Positions 13,581 through 23,527 of a stretch of 62,737 nt of DNA are shown here, in pieces (the stretch's first letter is position 1; every line of letters starts with the position of its first letter). The notes beneath the pieces were generated by a model. It had not been told where the DNA came from and did no database searches. It saw only the letters and a program-made list of their open reading frames with translations. The translations under genes were made by a program, and so were the position numbers. The DNA comes from Antrodiella citrinella. Its lineage: Eukaryota > Basidiomycota > Agaricomycetes > Polyporales > Steccherinaceae. The stretch is from contig SGPM01000149.1 of NCBI GenBank assembly GCA_004802725.1, positions 1-62,737 of the forward strand, written 5' to 3'.

Positions 13581-14673
13581 ATGAAGGGATGGAGGTAGCG
13601 GACGTGGTACGGATGTTGCTGACTGGCTCCGACAACGAGTACAGAGGCACCGTTGAGGAGTCCGGAGGCGGAGTGGAGTCGATCGGATGGATACCAGAGC
13701 AAAGGAAGAGAGAGGGAAGGGCGGAACGACGGGGACGAAAGGAGGGGCGACGGTTAGACGGAGACGGAGTACACGAACACCACACAGTGGTGGGTGACGT
13801 GCTGTCGAGCTCAAGTAAGGATAGAGGGTCGGAGGCCCGAGGGAAGAACACGGAAGAAATGTTAATTTACGAACTGAAGAATCGGTACAGTCCTGTCATA
13901 GCTACTTATACTAACGGGGTACCCTANGGAGAATGGACAAAGTCCGGATCGGAGGCAGATAGTAGATAAGCGGAAACNTGTAGGAGGCGAGGACTGTGAC
14001 CAGAGGTCACTGACCGGAACATGAGGGAAACATGAACACTTGGTGAGGACGACNGAGGAAGGGATAATAAGGGAAGGAGGAGTCCAAGGGTNGAACATAC
14101 CGGATGAGGAGGAGCACGGAGGTCTCCGAAGTAGCTCCGGATGTCCGGTAAGAAAATGTGAGCTCAACGGGAAAGCTCAGTAGATCATCACAGCATAAAA
14201 CCCGTGAGCTCAATGTTCCTCAGTCAGAACGGACGCTACAGCGGAGGTGTCCTGNTGAACCTCGGAGGCCGGGCTCAGAGGGGTCCGGGNGGTAAGTCTG
14301 CATGAATATAACACTNGTTCCCAGNGGTTCCGATGAGGTTCTCCCTGATGAAGAACACTAAGGCTCAATCGCACGTGGCAGAGGCATCCGAGTGAAGCGT
14401 TATCCTTGTCAAAAGTTCTAGAATCGTTCCTCGACATAAGCTGTTGTCGTTTCAATGCAGTAAGCAGTGANCTTTTGTTACCGTTTGTCATACTGATCAT
14501 CGCACGGCGCGTGCAGGTTGATCTTTCACTTGTCAGGCTCATTGTTCTTGTTCAGACTGACACAAGGCAAGATGACAACCTCCGACTGGTTCCGCAACGA
14601 TGAGGACTGCTGCGATGTTGATGACTTGGATTGGTCTCGGTCATTTCTCGACGACAACACAATACCGAGCCCT
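13581..14673. other. non-coding, purine-rich degenerate stretch
   Basis: No gene could be supported. The part 13560-13860 is purine-rich and gives long but low-complexity frames on both strands. Single Ns begin at 13927 and continue to 15389, suggesting repeated DNA. It probably consists of old retroelement debris. Confidence 0.4.
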
Positions 14674-14975
14674 TGTTACGTGAGGCATAACTTNGGCACG
14701 AGTTCTAACTAGGACGAGGTTCAAGTGAGACAATGAGGACGATGTTCAGAGTGGAAGATNATCTCTATTAACAAGGTGGTCAAGTTGGGGAACAACTTGG
14801 CCGACGTGTACAGGTATATATACCGGTACGAGAACTGCGGAATCGGAAGGAGGATTGTTCGAGTACAAAGGAACTGCGGAGGTGAAAGGGGGAACNTTCA
14901 ATGGGAACCGTTGATGAGACCCACGACTTGCTGGTACCGGATACACCCATAGGAGCCCATTTTAGCATTATTCCG
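14674..14975 (-). repeat. truncated LTR of the same family
   Basis: From TGTTACGTGAGG at 14674 the plus strand follows the LTR of 4077 onward closely for about 235 bp, including ATATATAC, and then decays. A faint match to the inner GTATAC..GGAGTCC block continues to about 14965. The other LTR end and target duplications are missing. Confidence 0.7.
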
Positions 14976-14984
14976 CGGTNCTTC

Positions 14985-15290
14985 AGACCTCTTCGAGTCA
15001 ATTCTACGATACNTCGGACCCCTCCTATTCGATTCTANGGTACATCGGACTTCTTCTACTCCCTTCTACTCATTCACTNTAGTTCTTCTTGCNATGTTCC
15101 AGTTCGGGCTCTACGATACGTCGGACCTCTTCNAGTCGATTTTANGATGCGTCGGACCCTCTTTGCTTCNATTCTACTATATGTCGGACCCTTTCTATTC
15201 GATTTTATGATGTGTCGGACTTCTTCTACTTCCTTCTACTCTTTCACCATAACCCCTCTTGCNACGTCCCGGTTCAGGTTTTAACAAAAC
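14985..15290 (+). repeat. degenerate tandem repeats with TCGGAC core
   Basis: TCGGAC followed by a CT-rich stretch and TTCGATTCTA recurs at roughly 36-bp spacing. A larger block of about 110 bp (starting near 15012) is repeated near 15187 with about 80 percent similarity by eye. Many Ns fall here. A TTATAAG box follows at 15361. The whole might be the promoter part of another LTR family. Confidence 0.5.
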
Positions 15291-15487
15291 TCGGACATCT
15301 CTGGACTTTNGTCGGACACTTCCGTACCTATTTCGAGTGTGTTTCGGGTATTTCCGAGGCTTATAAGTAGCACNATCATGTACTGTAGANAAAAAACAAG
15401 AGATCCCCGCCCCTTTTCCCCCACTTACTCGGAGAGTCAGAAGCACTTGCGTGTGGTCCCAGGGTTACTGCGTACGTTTTCGTCATA

Positions 15488-16050
15488 TTGCTCATGGTAC
15501 AAGTTCTTCAAGAACACACATCTTTCTGCTTCGCACAACTCAATCTGCCTTGAAAGAGCAGCTACTTTTGAACAGCACAAAAGTAGTGTGTTCAGGTTGA
15601 TCACAGAAACCAGAAAACTAACACAGTCGTGAGGTACAATAAAAAGATAATCAGATCTTTCTTCTCAGCGCGACTCAATCGATCGCGGGGATACTTTTGA
15701 ACGGCACAAAGGTAGCGTGTGTAGGTTGAACACGGAACAATAAAAGAGTAATTGCAGGGCGGTTGCAGATCAGCTGCACAGGAGCTGAAGTGATTGCTCA
15801 TAGTACGAGTTGTTCAAGATGGTACGAATCATCACAGTCGTGAGGTACAATAAAAAGGTAATCAGATTTTTCTTCTCAGCGCGACTCAATCGCGGGGATA
15901 CTTTTGAACGGCACAAAGGTAGCGTGAAAAAAGTAATTGCAGGGCGGTTGCAGATCAGCTGCGTAGGAGCTGAAGTGATCACGCACGGTACGAGTTGATC
16001 AAGAGCGGCTACTTTTGAACGGCACAAAAGTAGGATGAGTGGCACAGGAG
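15488..16050 (+). repeat. tandem array carrying four hairpin repeats
   Basis: A unit beginning CACAGTCGTGAGGTACAATA starts at 15622 and again at 15833, a period of 211 bp; a partial unit precedes them from about 15488. Each unit holds one 25-bp hairpin: 15562-15586, 15691-15715, 15898-15922 and 16009-16033. Arms are CTACTTTTG and CAAAAGTAG in the first and last, and ATACTTTTG with CAAAGGTAG in the middle two. Loops read AACAGCA or AACGGCA. The arms match those inside gene A introns. Confidence 0.8.
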
Positions 16051-16229
16051 CTTCAGCATGGAACAAAGACAGCTGGCGAAGTGGCAGAGATGGATCGGAA
16101 CGAGGAGCAGCTGCGCTGAGTCAGCGATGCAGCTGTCCGAATTGGGTGCAGCTGTCCGAATGAGGAACATCTGCAACGACATAAGCAGAATGGTTGGAAG
16201 GATTACACCAAGTAGCCTTATAGGGCTGT

Positions 16230-17087
16230 GCCGTGCACCAAGGTGATCGTGGTGAGCTCGTAGCCCTCCTGGCTCTCACCATGGCTCGGGACCGCGCCGC
16301 CGAGGGAATTGACAATGGTGTCATCGGCGTTGTTCCTTTCTTGAAAGCACTCATCGCCGTACGGCCCGTATCCAAGGATGATTTCGTCGACATCATGAAG
16401 ATCAAGCCCTCGGTTTACAGAAATTCCGTCGATCAGCAGGTCCCCCTCGAGAAAGTGTTCGCCGACATCCACCTTTACTTCAACCACTTCATCAAGCGGC
16501 AGCAGCAGGACTTCCTGGACGAGAGCGTTCTGCAGGAGTTCATCGCTCGATGTGCAGCGGTCATGGGCGCCAACGGACAGGCAGGGTGGGATGCGTTGAT
16601 TCCCTCCGTCAACGGACCACTTGAAACATTGGTCGTGCGAGGGACGATGGACTTGTTCATGGTGCAGGTCAAAAACGATCCAAAGCACTCCGCGACTGTC
16701 CAAAGCCAGCTTTTCGCCAACATGAATCCCGTCGCAATGGGTTTCATCGACCCCGACGGGTCCCTTGAGACGCCAATCATCCGGATGGTCTTGGCTTTGG
16801 CGGGAAGTACACCTGCTATCAACTACGTTCGGACTCAGAAACAAGGCAATTTCACGTCTTACGATATCTGGATCTCGGGTCTGTCGTCAGAAACGTTCGC
16901 CATCATCGACGAACACTCCCACGACACTTGGAAATCGCTGCTTTCGGCGTCGACTTGGAGGGGGTGGAAGAAGATGTACGATCACCGTAACAAGAGCATA
17001 GCGACAAAAATGAAGCGGGAGAATCCTCTCGCCGCAAACGACCCGGAATTCAGGCCAGTTCGAACCTGCAATCTCCCAAGCGACTGA
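16230..17087 (+). pseudogene. restriction-endonuclease-like domain fragment (crinkler/NTPase-nuclease type)
   Basis: An open frame of about 285 residues without a proper start: a stop precedes it just upstream and it begins in mid-domain with HQGDRGELVALL. This opening, a GWDALIP box and VQVKND about 35 residues later resemble the C-terminal nuclease-like domain of many Agaricomycete proteins in which a P-loop NTPase precedes a PD-(D/E)XK-type fold. In such folds the Asp and the Q/E-x-K would bind metal. The NTPase part is missing here, so it is probably a truncated relic beside the hairpin array. The family assignment comes from motif memory, not from a search. After the stop a GT..AG pair suggests an intron in the 3' region. 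Confidence 0.45.
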
Positions 17088-17458
17088 GGTGAGTCTCTTC
17101 CATCATTTTGACGTTGGACCTATGACTGACGCAGATTCACATAGCTCCGATACCCCGAGTTGTCTTGCTACGGTCTACTATCCTCCTCGTTCGCGGCGTA
17201 TGATCCATTTCATTCAGCTCTTCTCTTTCGTTTCGTTCTGCATGCATGCTAATAGTCACTTCCTGATGACCACCAGCCTACTATGTTCTCTACCCACCCT
17301 TGTGCCGCAGAAACACTCGCCCCATACAAGCTCGAAGATCGCATGTCCGCTTCGTCTGGTGTCTTGGTGAGCCTGAACCCGGAAGACGCAGAAGAAAGAG
17401 TGTTCGGGAGGAGAGGGCACAGACGAGGCAGGCGGATTTGAGGCAGCGAAAGGAGCAG

Positions 17459-17523
17459 ATGATGAGGAACTGTTGTGTTGAGGAACTGTAGTGCTGACGA
17501 ACGGTGTTGCTTGCACGGTCGGT
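17459..17523 (+). pseudogene. fossil C-terminal tail of an F-box gene
   Basis: The plus strand encodes GTVVLRNCSADERCCLHGR followed by TGA, almost the same as the last residues of the F-box protein at 39620-40966 (SNCSADERCCLHAR). Nothing upstream resembles the rest of that gene. The piece is only about 20 codons long and shows that this F-box family has been copied and broken up locally. Confidence 0.7.
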
Positions 17524-17914
17524 GAATTCCGCGTACGCAGGAGTAGCACGTCAGCCTAAGCAGGGAGAACGACGCACACGAAGAGGGACGCGTCGTTGGA
17601 AGGCAGCAGGCGCACAGTTCAATGGTCTGACGAGTCAAGACAACGACGATACACCTTCCACGCTTCTGCCCTACCGTTCTCTCTGTTTTCCCAAAGCGCG
17701 AGTTTGTTCACTGTGCAGTCAATGATGGATAGGGAGAGCAGACTGGAGGTTACGAATAGAAATATGTCGATTGTATAGATAGGTAGATATACATTGAATA
17801 AAAACACAATCCTAACGCAAACGCAGATCAGCTCACACCGCTCAACTGAGAAGTAAAAGACGAACGCACCTGATACACTGAATTCCGAAGACGAGGAGGA
17901 GACCTAAACACCGT

Positions 17915-19209
17915 TCACTCGTCCCACAGCCCCTCGAGTTCTTCCAGGATCCTCTCCCTCCTGTTCCTCAGTCCCCGCAGACTTGCATCCGCCTCCTCCG
18001 CGCTATGTTTCCTACTGTAACTCGGGCGTACAGTGAGCTCCCGCTGGATCTTGAGCGGCAACACGACGTGCTGCGTCGTCGGCGTCCGGGTGCGTCTGGT
18101 GTGCGGGAGGGGGTGTGGGTGTGGGGACGACGAGGCGGAGGCGAGTGCTGCGGCGCGGGCTGCTCGAGCTTGGAGGGTGTAGTGAGTCTGAGGAGGCTGG
18201 GTCTGGGGCGGGTCGTCCTGATACTCCTCCTCTTCTTCTTCCTCCTCATACCCCTGCACCGCATCCATATCATTATGCTCTATCCCATCCTCCAGTAATT
18301 GCCGCAGAATATAAATGGGCCTCGCCTCGGCGTGCGTGTGTGTGTATGAGCTGCGACTTCCCACGCGTCGTCTTCCGTGCGGGTGTGTGAACGCCGCTAC
18401 GCCGGGGGCGGGTGGCACGGGTCTGTTCGAACTCGACGGCCGAATGGTCTCGTTGATGTCAACACCGTCTGTGTCCAATGCGACGACGCCGTTCTGCAAA
18501 TCGCGCGCGGCTTGCTCTCGCTGGGCTTGTACATCGCGCAAGGCGAACCCCCTGGCGCGGCCGCTGTTCTTCTTCGTGCGCTCACGCTCCCCCGGCTGCG
18601 CATGAAGACGTCCACGCTGTGAGAGGGGGAGGAACGCACGTGCCGTCGGGGTGGGTGAGGGCGTCGACGGGGAGAACTGGGAGGTCAAAGGGGGGGAAGG
18701 CAGCGCGCAAAAAGTGGCTGACGTGACGAGGACGCCTAGGTCGATATCGTCGTCGTCGGGGAGCGGGAGGGTGAGGGTGAGGGAGGTGGATTTGGGGAGC
18801 GGGCGGGATGTGCGATTGTGTGCACGGCGGGTGTCGGTCGGTCGAGGACTGACGCGTTGCGACAACGACGGCGCGCGTGACCGTTTGGCCGAGGCTCTCC
18901 TGCTCGCCGGATGAGGCTGCCAGGACATGCCGTCGAGATCGGTGAACTCGGTCTTGACGGCGCTCGGGGCCAAGATGGACGAGTTGTGCAGTTGCTGTTG
19001 TGTGTACTTGTCAACAGTCTACTTCTGTACACACAATAAAGTGGACACACCTGGATCATACGCACGGCAGCCATGTCTTCGACCATCTGCTCATGCTCCA
19101 TCTGCCGGATCCGCATCCGTCTCATCCGGAACTTCTCGCTCTCCCCGCCAGTGTCGCCCAGACGCGTCCGTGGCGGGAGTAGGCCTGTCGACATCGTCAC
19201 TACTGTCAT
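17915..19209 (-). CDS. uncharacterised basic, low-complexity protein
   Basis: Two exons (19209-19051 and 18994-17915) joined by a 56-bp intron give 412 residues in a closed frame. I do not recognise the family. The first 50 residues contain an Arg/Met/Glu-rich helix (RMRRMRIRQMEHEQM) that could form a coiled coil. The middle is rich in Ser, Pro, Arg and Thr with several basic clusters, so a nuclear location is plausible. Near residue 290 there is a run of eight Glu in EEEEEEEEY. The C terminus is charged and helical (LRNRRERILEELEGLWDE). A second Met at residue 6 could be the real start. The gene is convergent with nothing obvious and lies 485 bp from the PCNA stop on the same strand. Confidence 0.6.
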
Positions 19210-19693
19210 AGCGAGAGCAGATTGAGAATGTGTCGTTCGTTGGGGAAGGAGAGTGTGGTTAGGACTGCGTGGCCTGCGCGCAGACTGGAACGTAACGCTT
19301 CAAGGAAAGGCGGTTGACAGAGAAAATACGAACGCGTAAAGAGCGAGTTGAACGCGATAAAGCAAGGAGAAAACAAAGCTGTGAAGTTGAAAGAACGAAG
19401 AGAAAGCAAGAAGACGAACAATGAAAGTGTGGGGTTGACAAAGTACCAGCGAGCCGCCGAGGGAGGGCAGTGATCGCGGGTGGAGACAGCCTCCCGCTTT
19501 CGCGTCTAGTCATCATTCAAATTCATGTGTGCTATATGCAGATCATTAACATTGTGATCGCATTCAGATCGTCAACACAGTGGTACACATTTTAGCAGAG
19601 GGGAAAGCGTAAAGGAAAGGTATGTACAAAACTTGAACCGAGAGCAAATGTGGCGGGGATGCAAGAAATCAGTAAAGAGGCAAAGACACGCGT
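19210..19693. other. intergenic between PCNA and the 17915-19209 gene
   Basis: Holds the 3' end of PCNA and the promoter of the downstream gene. The plus strand around 19300-19440 is purine-rich, so the minus strand has the CT-rich tract common upstream of fungal genes. Nothing else is seen. Confidence 0.5.
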
Positions 19694-21050
19694 TCACTCG
19701 TCTCCGATCTTGGGCGCGAGGTAGTACCGGATATGGCCTTGTCCGAACTCGTACGACACCAGCAGGGGCACGTCGTTGCTCAGCATGAGCTGCACGATGT
19801 TCGACAACGACGAGCTCTTGGCAAAGTTGACCAGGTACTTGAGCGAGAACGTCAGGTTCACGTGTTGGTTCATCTCAATCCGGATCCCCTCTGGCAGCTC
19901 ATCGTCGTCGTCCGACTTCTTGGCTTTCTTGGACTTCTTCTTCGTATCCTGGAGGGCGAGTCAGATAGTGTCAATACGGCCTACACCACGACGTACCTTT
20001 GCTGGAGCACGTTTGCGCTTCTTGCTGGAAGACTCCTCTTCGTCGTCGACTTCTTCTTCGCCCTCCTCCTCGTCCGCCTTGAACTCGGCGTCCTCATCGT
20101 CGTCCATCTCCACGTCCTCCCCCTCCTTTTTGACCTTCTTCTTCTTCTCCTTCTTGACCTTCTTCTTGTCGCCATCCTCGTCCTCGTCCTCTTCGTCCCC
20201 ATCTTTCTCAACCTCCTGCACGTCGTCGTCGTCGTCGTTATCCTCCCCATCCTCCTTCTTTGCCTTCTTCTTCTGCGAGCCCGACGCCGAGCCGTTCGTG
20301 GTGACCTTGCCCACGGCCTCGGTCTGCTTCAACAAGATGTTGCCATTCGCCGCCTCGCCCTCCGTGAAGAACCGCACGCCCTCTTTTGAGACCTCGATGC
20401 GGACGGACTCGCCAAGCTGGGAGAGGTCGCGGACGATGCGGCCGAACTCGACGGAGGGCATGGTGACGCGCGCGTCGTAATCAGTGTCCGGGATCCCGAG
20501 CTTGTCCGAGTCGATGTCCATGAGTTTCATGTCGTACTCTGCGATCCTGTCCGAGTCTAGCGTAGCGTTCACGCGTGAGATTTGCAACCACAATTCGTAC
20601 GAGAAAGCGACTCACTTCGCGCTTCGTATGTCAGACTCAGGATGTCCGCGTCGTCGGTGGCTTTGAGGATACACAGGTCGTCGTCTTTCGCGCACTTGAG
20701 GACCTTGGTGAGGGAGTTGAGGTTCACGCCCAAGGGCATCGGACGGTCGCACCGGTAGGACTTGAACCCAGACTCGTCGAGCTTGACCGACACGAGCGCG
20801 ACGTGCGAGTTGTCCATCGCTTGCAGGTGCTGTGCGCACGTGTGTGTGTCAGTAGGATCGGTATAGAGATGGAAAGAGAAGGGACTGACGATGCCTTCCT
20901 CGTTGCACTCAAAGTTGGCGTCCGCCACGAGCTCTTTGATGGCTGTACACGAGAGCTCAGAAAAACGCGTTATTCCCTCAACAAGAGAAGAGACTGACCA
21001 TCGAGAAGACGTTTGAGGATGGCTGCTTCTGCGAGTTTCGCTTCGAGCAT
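19694..21050 (-). CDS. PCNA: proliferating cell nuclear antigen with long charged insertion
   Basis: The DNA sliding clamp: a trimeric ring that holds replicative polymerases and repair enzymes on DNA. Five exons (21050-20999, 20942-20890, 20829-20616, 20556-19997, 19948-19694) close to 377 residues, against about 260 usually. Conserved landmarks are [15 protein letters not shown] (108-122), the interdomain loop [44 protein letters not shown] and the C-terminal [11 protein letters not shown]. The extra residues (about 190-313) replace the short loop after [13 protein letters not shown] and alternate Lys-rich and Asp/Glu-rich runs, for example [15 protein letters not shown]. The insertion is split by intron 4, and both its ends are in frame with clamp sequence, so it looks genuine. 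It should protrude as a disordered arm from the second domain; its role is unknown. Confidence 0.95.
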
Positions 21051-21860
21051 CTTGCGTGGCGAGGAGGAGGAGATGAGTCGAGAGAGAAAGGGGAAGACGC
21101 GTTTCGTCACTCGGACGCGTTTGTAACACCATTCTGTCACGAGCAGAGTCACGGTGCGTCACGCGCTTGGACCTCGTTGTTTACCGGACCTGCTTTGCGT
21201 CGTTATTCGCAGAATATTCTCTACACCATCTTCCGAGGGTTATCACTCGTTTGTGATCTGACTTTTGTCACAAGAGCTTCAGTTCAACGCGCACAACGTC
21301 CCATGAAGACTCAGATTTCGAGATTTCGAGCTTGGTCCCCGGTTGACTCGAACACCGACTTGTCCTGGGTCCCTCTGTCTGGTCTTATGTCTTAGATCTC
21401 ACGTGGAGACGAGTCAACAGCCATCTCAGTCGTTTAGACGGGGACGCGTTGGTGAGTAATCTTCTATCGTTACGCTCGCGTGCTGACGTGCATCTTGTCC
21501 AAGCTGCATCCGCGTTCACGTTCGTCCTCGTCGTCTACCCATGACCTCGCGCCCGGAATCCGGATTCAACCTCAAGTTCTTGACCGACACAATAACGACC
21601 TCACGCCGTTGTGTCTCCCAACGCTGCCCGTGGCCGCTGTTCCCGGAGCTTCTTCTCCCTGTAAGCAACCCTCACGATTATCTCATCCGTGTTCGAGGTT
21701 TCCCAATGGAAGAAGAAGTCCTCGCTCGGTCTTCTGGAGCTTCGTCCTGCTCAGGAACAGGCATTCACGTGTATGGCTTCCCTATTGCCTTCAGCGTTCA
21801 CATTCGACTCTCCGCATCAGGCGGAATGTTTTTTCCTATGTGTATTCAAACCTGCTGGGG
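21051..21860. other. intergenic upstream of PCNA and the first CBM1 gene
   Basis: A divergent spacer of about 0.8 kb. It should contain the PCNA promoter on the minus strand. Open frames on the plus strand show no domain or secretion signal and overlap one another, so I take none as a gene. Confidence 0.5.
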
Positions 21861-21932
21861 CCGACAACATACCGTATACATCTAACGGCGGTCTTTCTCC
21901 CCGTTCACCGAAGTAAAGGCTATTGCTCGGGT
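21861..21932 (+). promoter_or_regulatory. conserved promoter block of CBM1 gene 1
   Basis: CCGACAACATACCGTATA, a CACCGA motif and then TAAAGGCTATTGCTCGGG lie in the same order and spacing as upstream of the second CBM1 gene (23384-23448). The block is about 70 bp upstream of the start codon and includes a TATA-like GTATACAT, so it is probably the core promoter. Confidence 0.65.
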
Positions 21933-21999
21933 CGTCAATGAGGATAGAAAAGGCTCGTTGTCCATCATGATCAACACTCATAACTTGTAACGTTTTACG

Positions 22000-22376
22000 A
22001 TGAAGTACACCGTCGTTGTCTCTCTCGTCGCTGGTGCCTTCTTCTCCATGGTGGCTGCAATGCCTAAGCCGCAAGAGGGCACTGCGCCAGAATGGGGCCA
22101 GGTGAGTTGACGTCCTACCCGTTCCGGTTCACATTTCTTTGTCGTTACTGTACAGTACTGACATATTCATTCCTAGTGCGGCGGCATCGTAAGCAAAGCA
22201 CATCAACTTGGTTTTTATTTCACCTGTTTCAACTGTCGTGTACATAGTACTTCACAGGCCCGACCGTGTGTCCTGATGGGTGGACGTGCGTCGTGTTGAA
22301 TGCCTACCACTATCAGTGCCTGCAGGTCACCAGTACGGTCGCCCCGACCGCTAATCCGACCCCGTCCGTGTTATAA
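22000..22376 (+). CDS. small secreted CBM1 protein 1
   Basis: An 80-residue secreted protein that consists of little but a fungal cellulose-binding module (CBM1). Exons are 22000-22101, 22177-22188 and 22248-22376. A signal peptide covers about residues 1-20 (MKYTVVVSLVAGAFFSMVAA). The module runs from PEWGQ through CGGI and FTGPTVCPDGWTC to YHYQC. It has the four cysteines and the WGQCGG..TGPT..C pattern of the family, followed by a short Thr/Pro-rich tail. Exon 2 is a 12-base microexon encoding only CGGI. CBM1 usually anchors catalytic domains to cellulose; here no enzyme is attached, so a role as a binding or surface protein is inference. A paralogue lies 1.2 kb downstream. Confidence 0.88.
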
Positions 22377-23383
22377 ATGGGTACGTTCACAGATTTGCTG
22401 TCTTGAGGAATGATTTGTTGAATGGTATACGTGTTTATAAGGAGCTGCGCCATCACGACTCTAGGCTTTTCACTAATCCGTCAATTGGAACTACGGGTTT
22501 CTGGTATACGACGCGTTTGTGGATGTACATACTCGAATGAAACTAGGGTTATACAACCTAGATACTCCGCGTCGTCAGATCTCTGCGCCGAGTGTCTTCC
22601 TGCAAGAAGCTTGAAGAGGGACGCGCTTCCAAGTCATCACTTGGGTAACGATGGTCACTGTTGCGGTCTGGCGTTACGCTTCTTGAACACGACCGTACAC
22701 ATCCTTTCTTGCGCGAGCTCAAGATTCCATGCCGAAAAAGTCTCTGCTCCCAGGTTTCGTCGAGCTGAGAAGACTATGGACCCGTGTCGTCTCGTTTGAG
22801 GTCATCGATCTGCTTTCTGGATGTCTCGCCGATTCGGATATCCTTTCAAGCATAGACCTGACTCTGAAGGACACTGCGATAGCTTTCCGTCTCCAGGCAG
22901 TAAGTGTCCTATTCTGTCGAGATGGTGACTTCGTGTACCTCTCACTGCTAAGCAAGTTGACCTTCTTCCGTGACCTAGTGCACCCCATATACCCCATGGG
23001 CGATCTTACGTTTGCGTTAAGTCGCTCATGGCACTCAATTTAAACGGTATGTAGGTATAACTTTCCATTCATCCGTACATTTGTCTTACGCTCAAGCAGG
23101 CTCCTCGCGCTGTCGGGATCTCCCATCACAACCCGAGACCGTTGATCTCAAGGTCGTCCCTGCCCTGGAAAAAACTGACACGATGATCTGATGCTCGTGT
23201 TCTGACTTCTCGACTTCGCAGCAGACGTCTCTCGATGTCTCGTGTTTTCAGGACCTTCAATTTCTGGAGAACAAAAGCTGTCGTGCCAAGACCTTTTTTG
23301 CCCTGTCCCGTCCGAAGGCCGTCAGGCGTTGAGCTCGTTATTCATGGCGATGCGTTCTCTATGTTCATTGAAACTTGATGGAA
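22377..23383. other. spacer between the two CBM1 genes
   Basis: No gene is supported. The overlapping short frames at 22420-23040 have no start context, splice pattern or domain that I recognise. The region may contain divergent copies of upstream sequence carried along in the duplication. Confidence 0.4.
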
Positions 23384-23448
23384 CCGACAACATACCGTAT
23401 ATATACGGCCCATCATTACCGTCACCGAGATAAAGGCTATTGCTCGGG
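23384..23448 (+). promoter_or_regulatory. conserved promoter block of CBM1 gene 2
   Basis: Matches the block at 21861-21932: ACCGACAACATACCGTATA, CACCGAGA and AAAGGCTATTGCTCGGG. A clearer TATA box GTATATATAC lies at 23398-23407, about 120 bp before the start codon. Confidence 0.65.
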
Positions 23449-23527
23449 TTTGTGGCTTGGTAAGGTATAAGACGTCGTTTCTCTTCGACGGTGGTCGTCA
23501 TGTTTGACTAGCTGCCAACGTTTCACA

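Noticed and set aside
13457..13969. 170-codon plus-strand frame
   Set aside because: Purine-rich low complexity with Arg/Gly/Glu bias and no recognisable domain; opposite-strand frames of equal length exist.
15488..16050. Hairpin array as a CRISPR array
   Set aside because: The period is 211 bp, there are no unique spacers of constant size and the organism is a fungus.
16058..16246. Short frame directly before the nuclease fragment
   Set aside because: It lies in the hairpin-array flank, contains repeats and does not join in phase with the next frame.
19776..20480. Long Ser-rich and Leu-rich frames on the plus strand
   Set aside because: They are the antisense of the acidic/basic insertion of PCNA; codon repetition there keeps other frames open.
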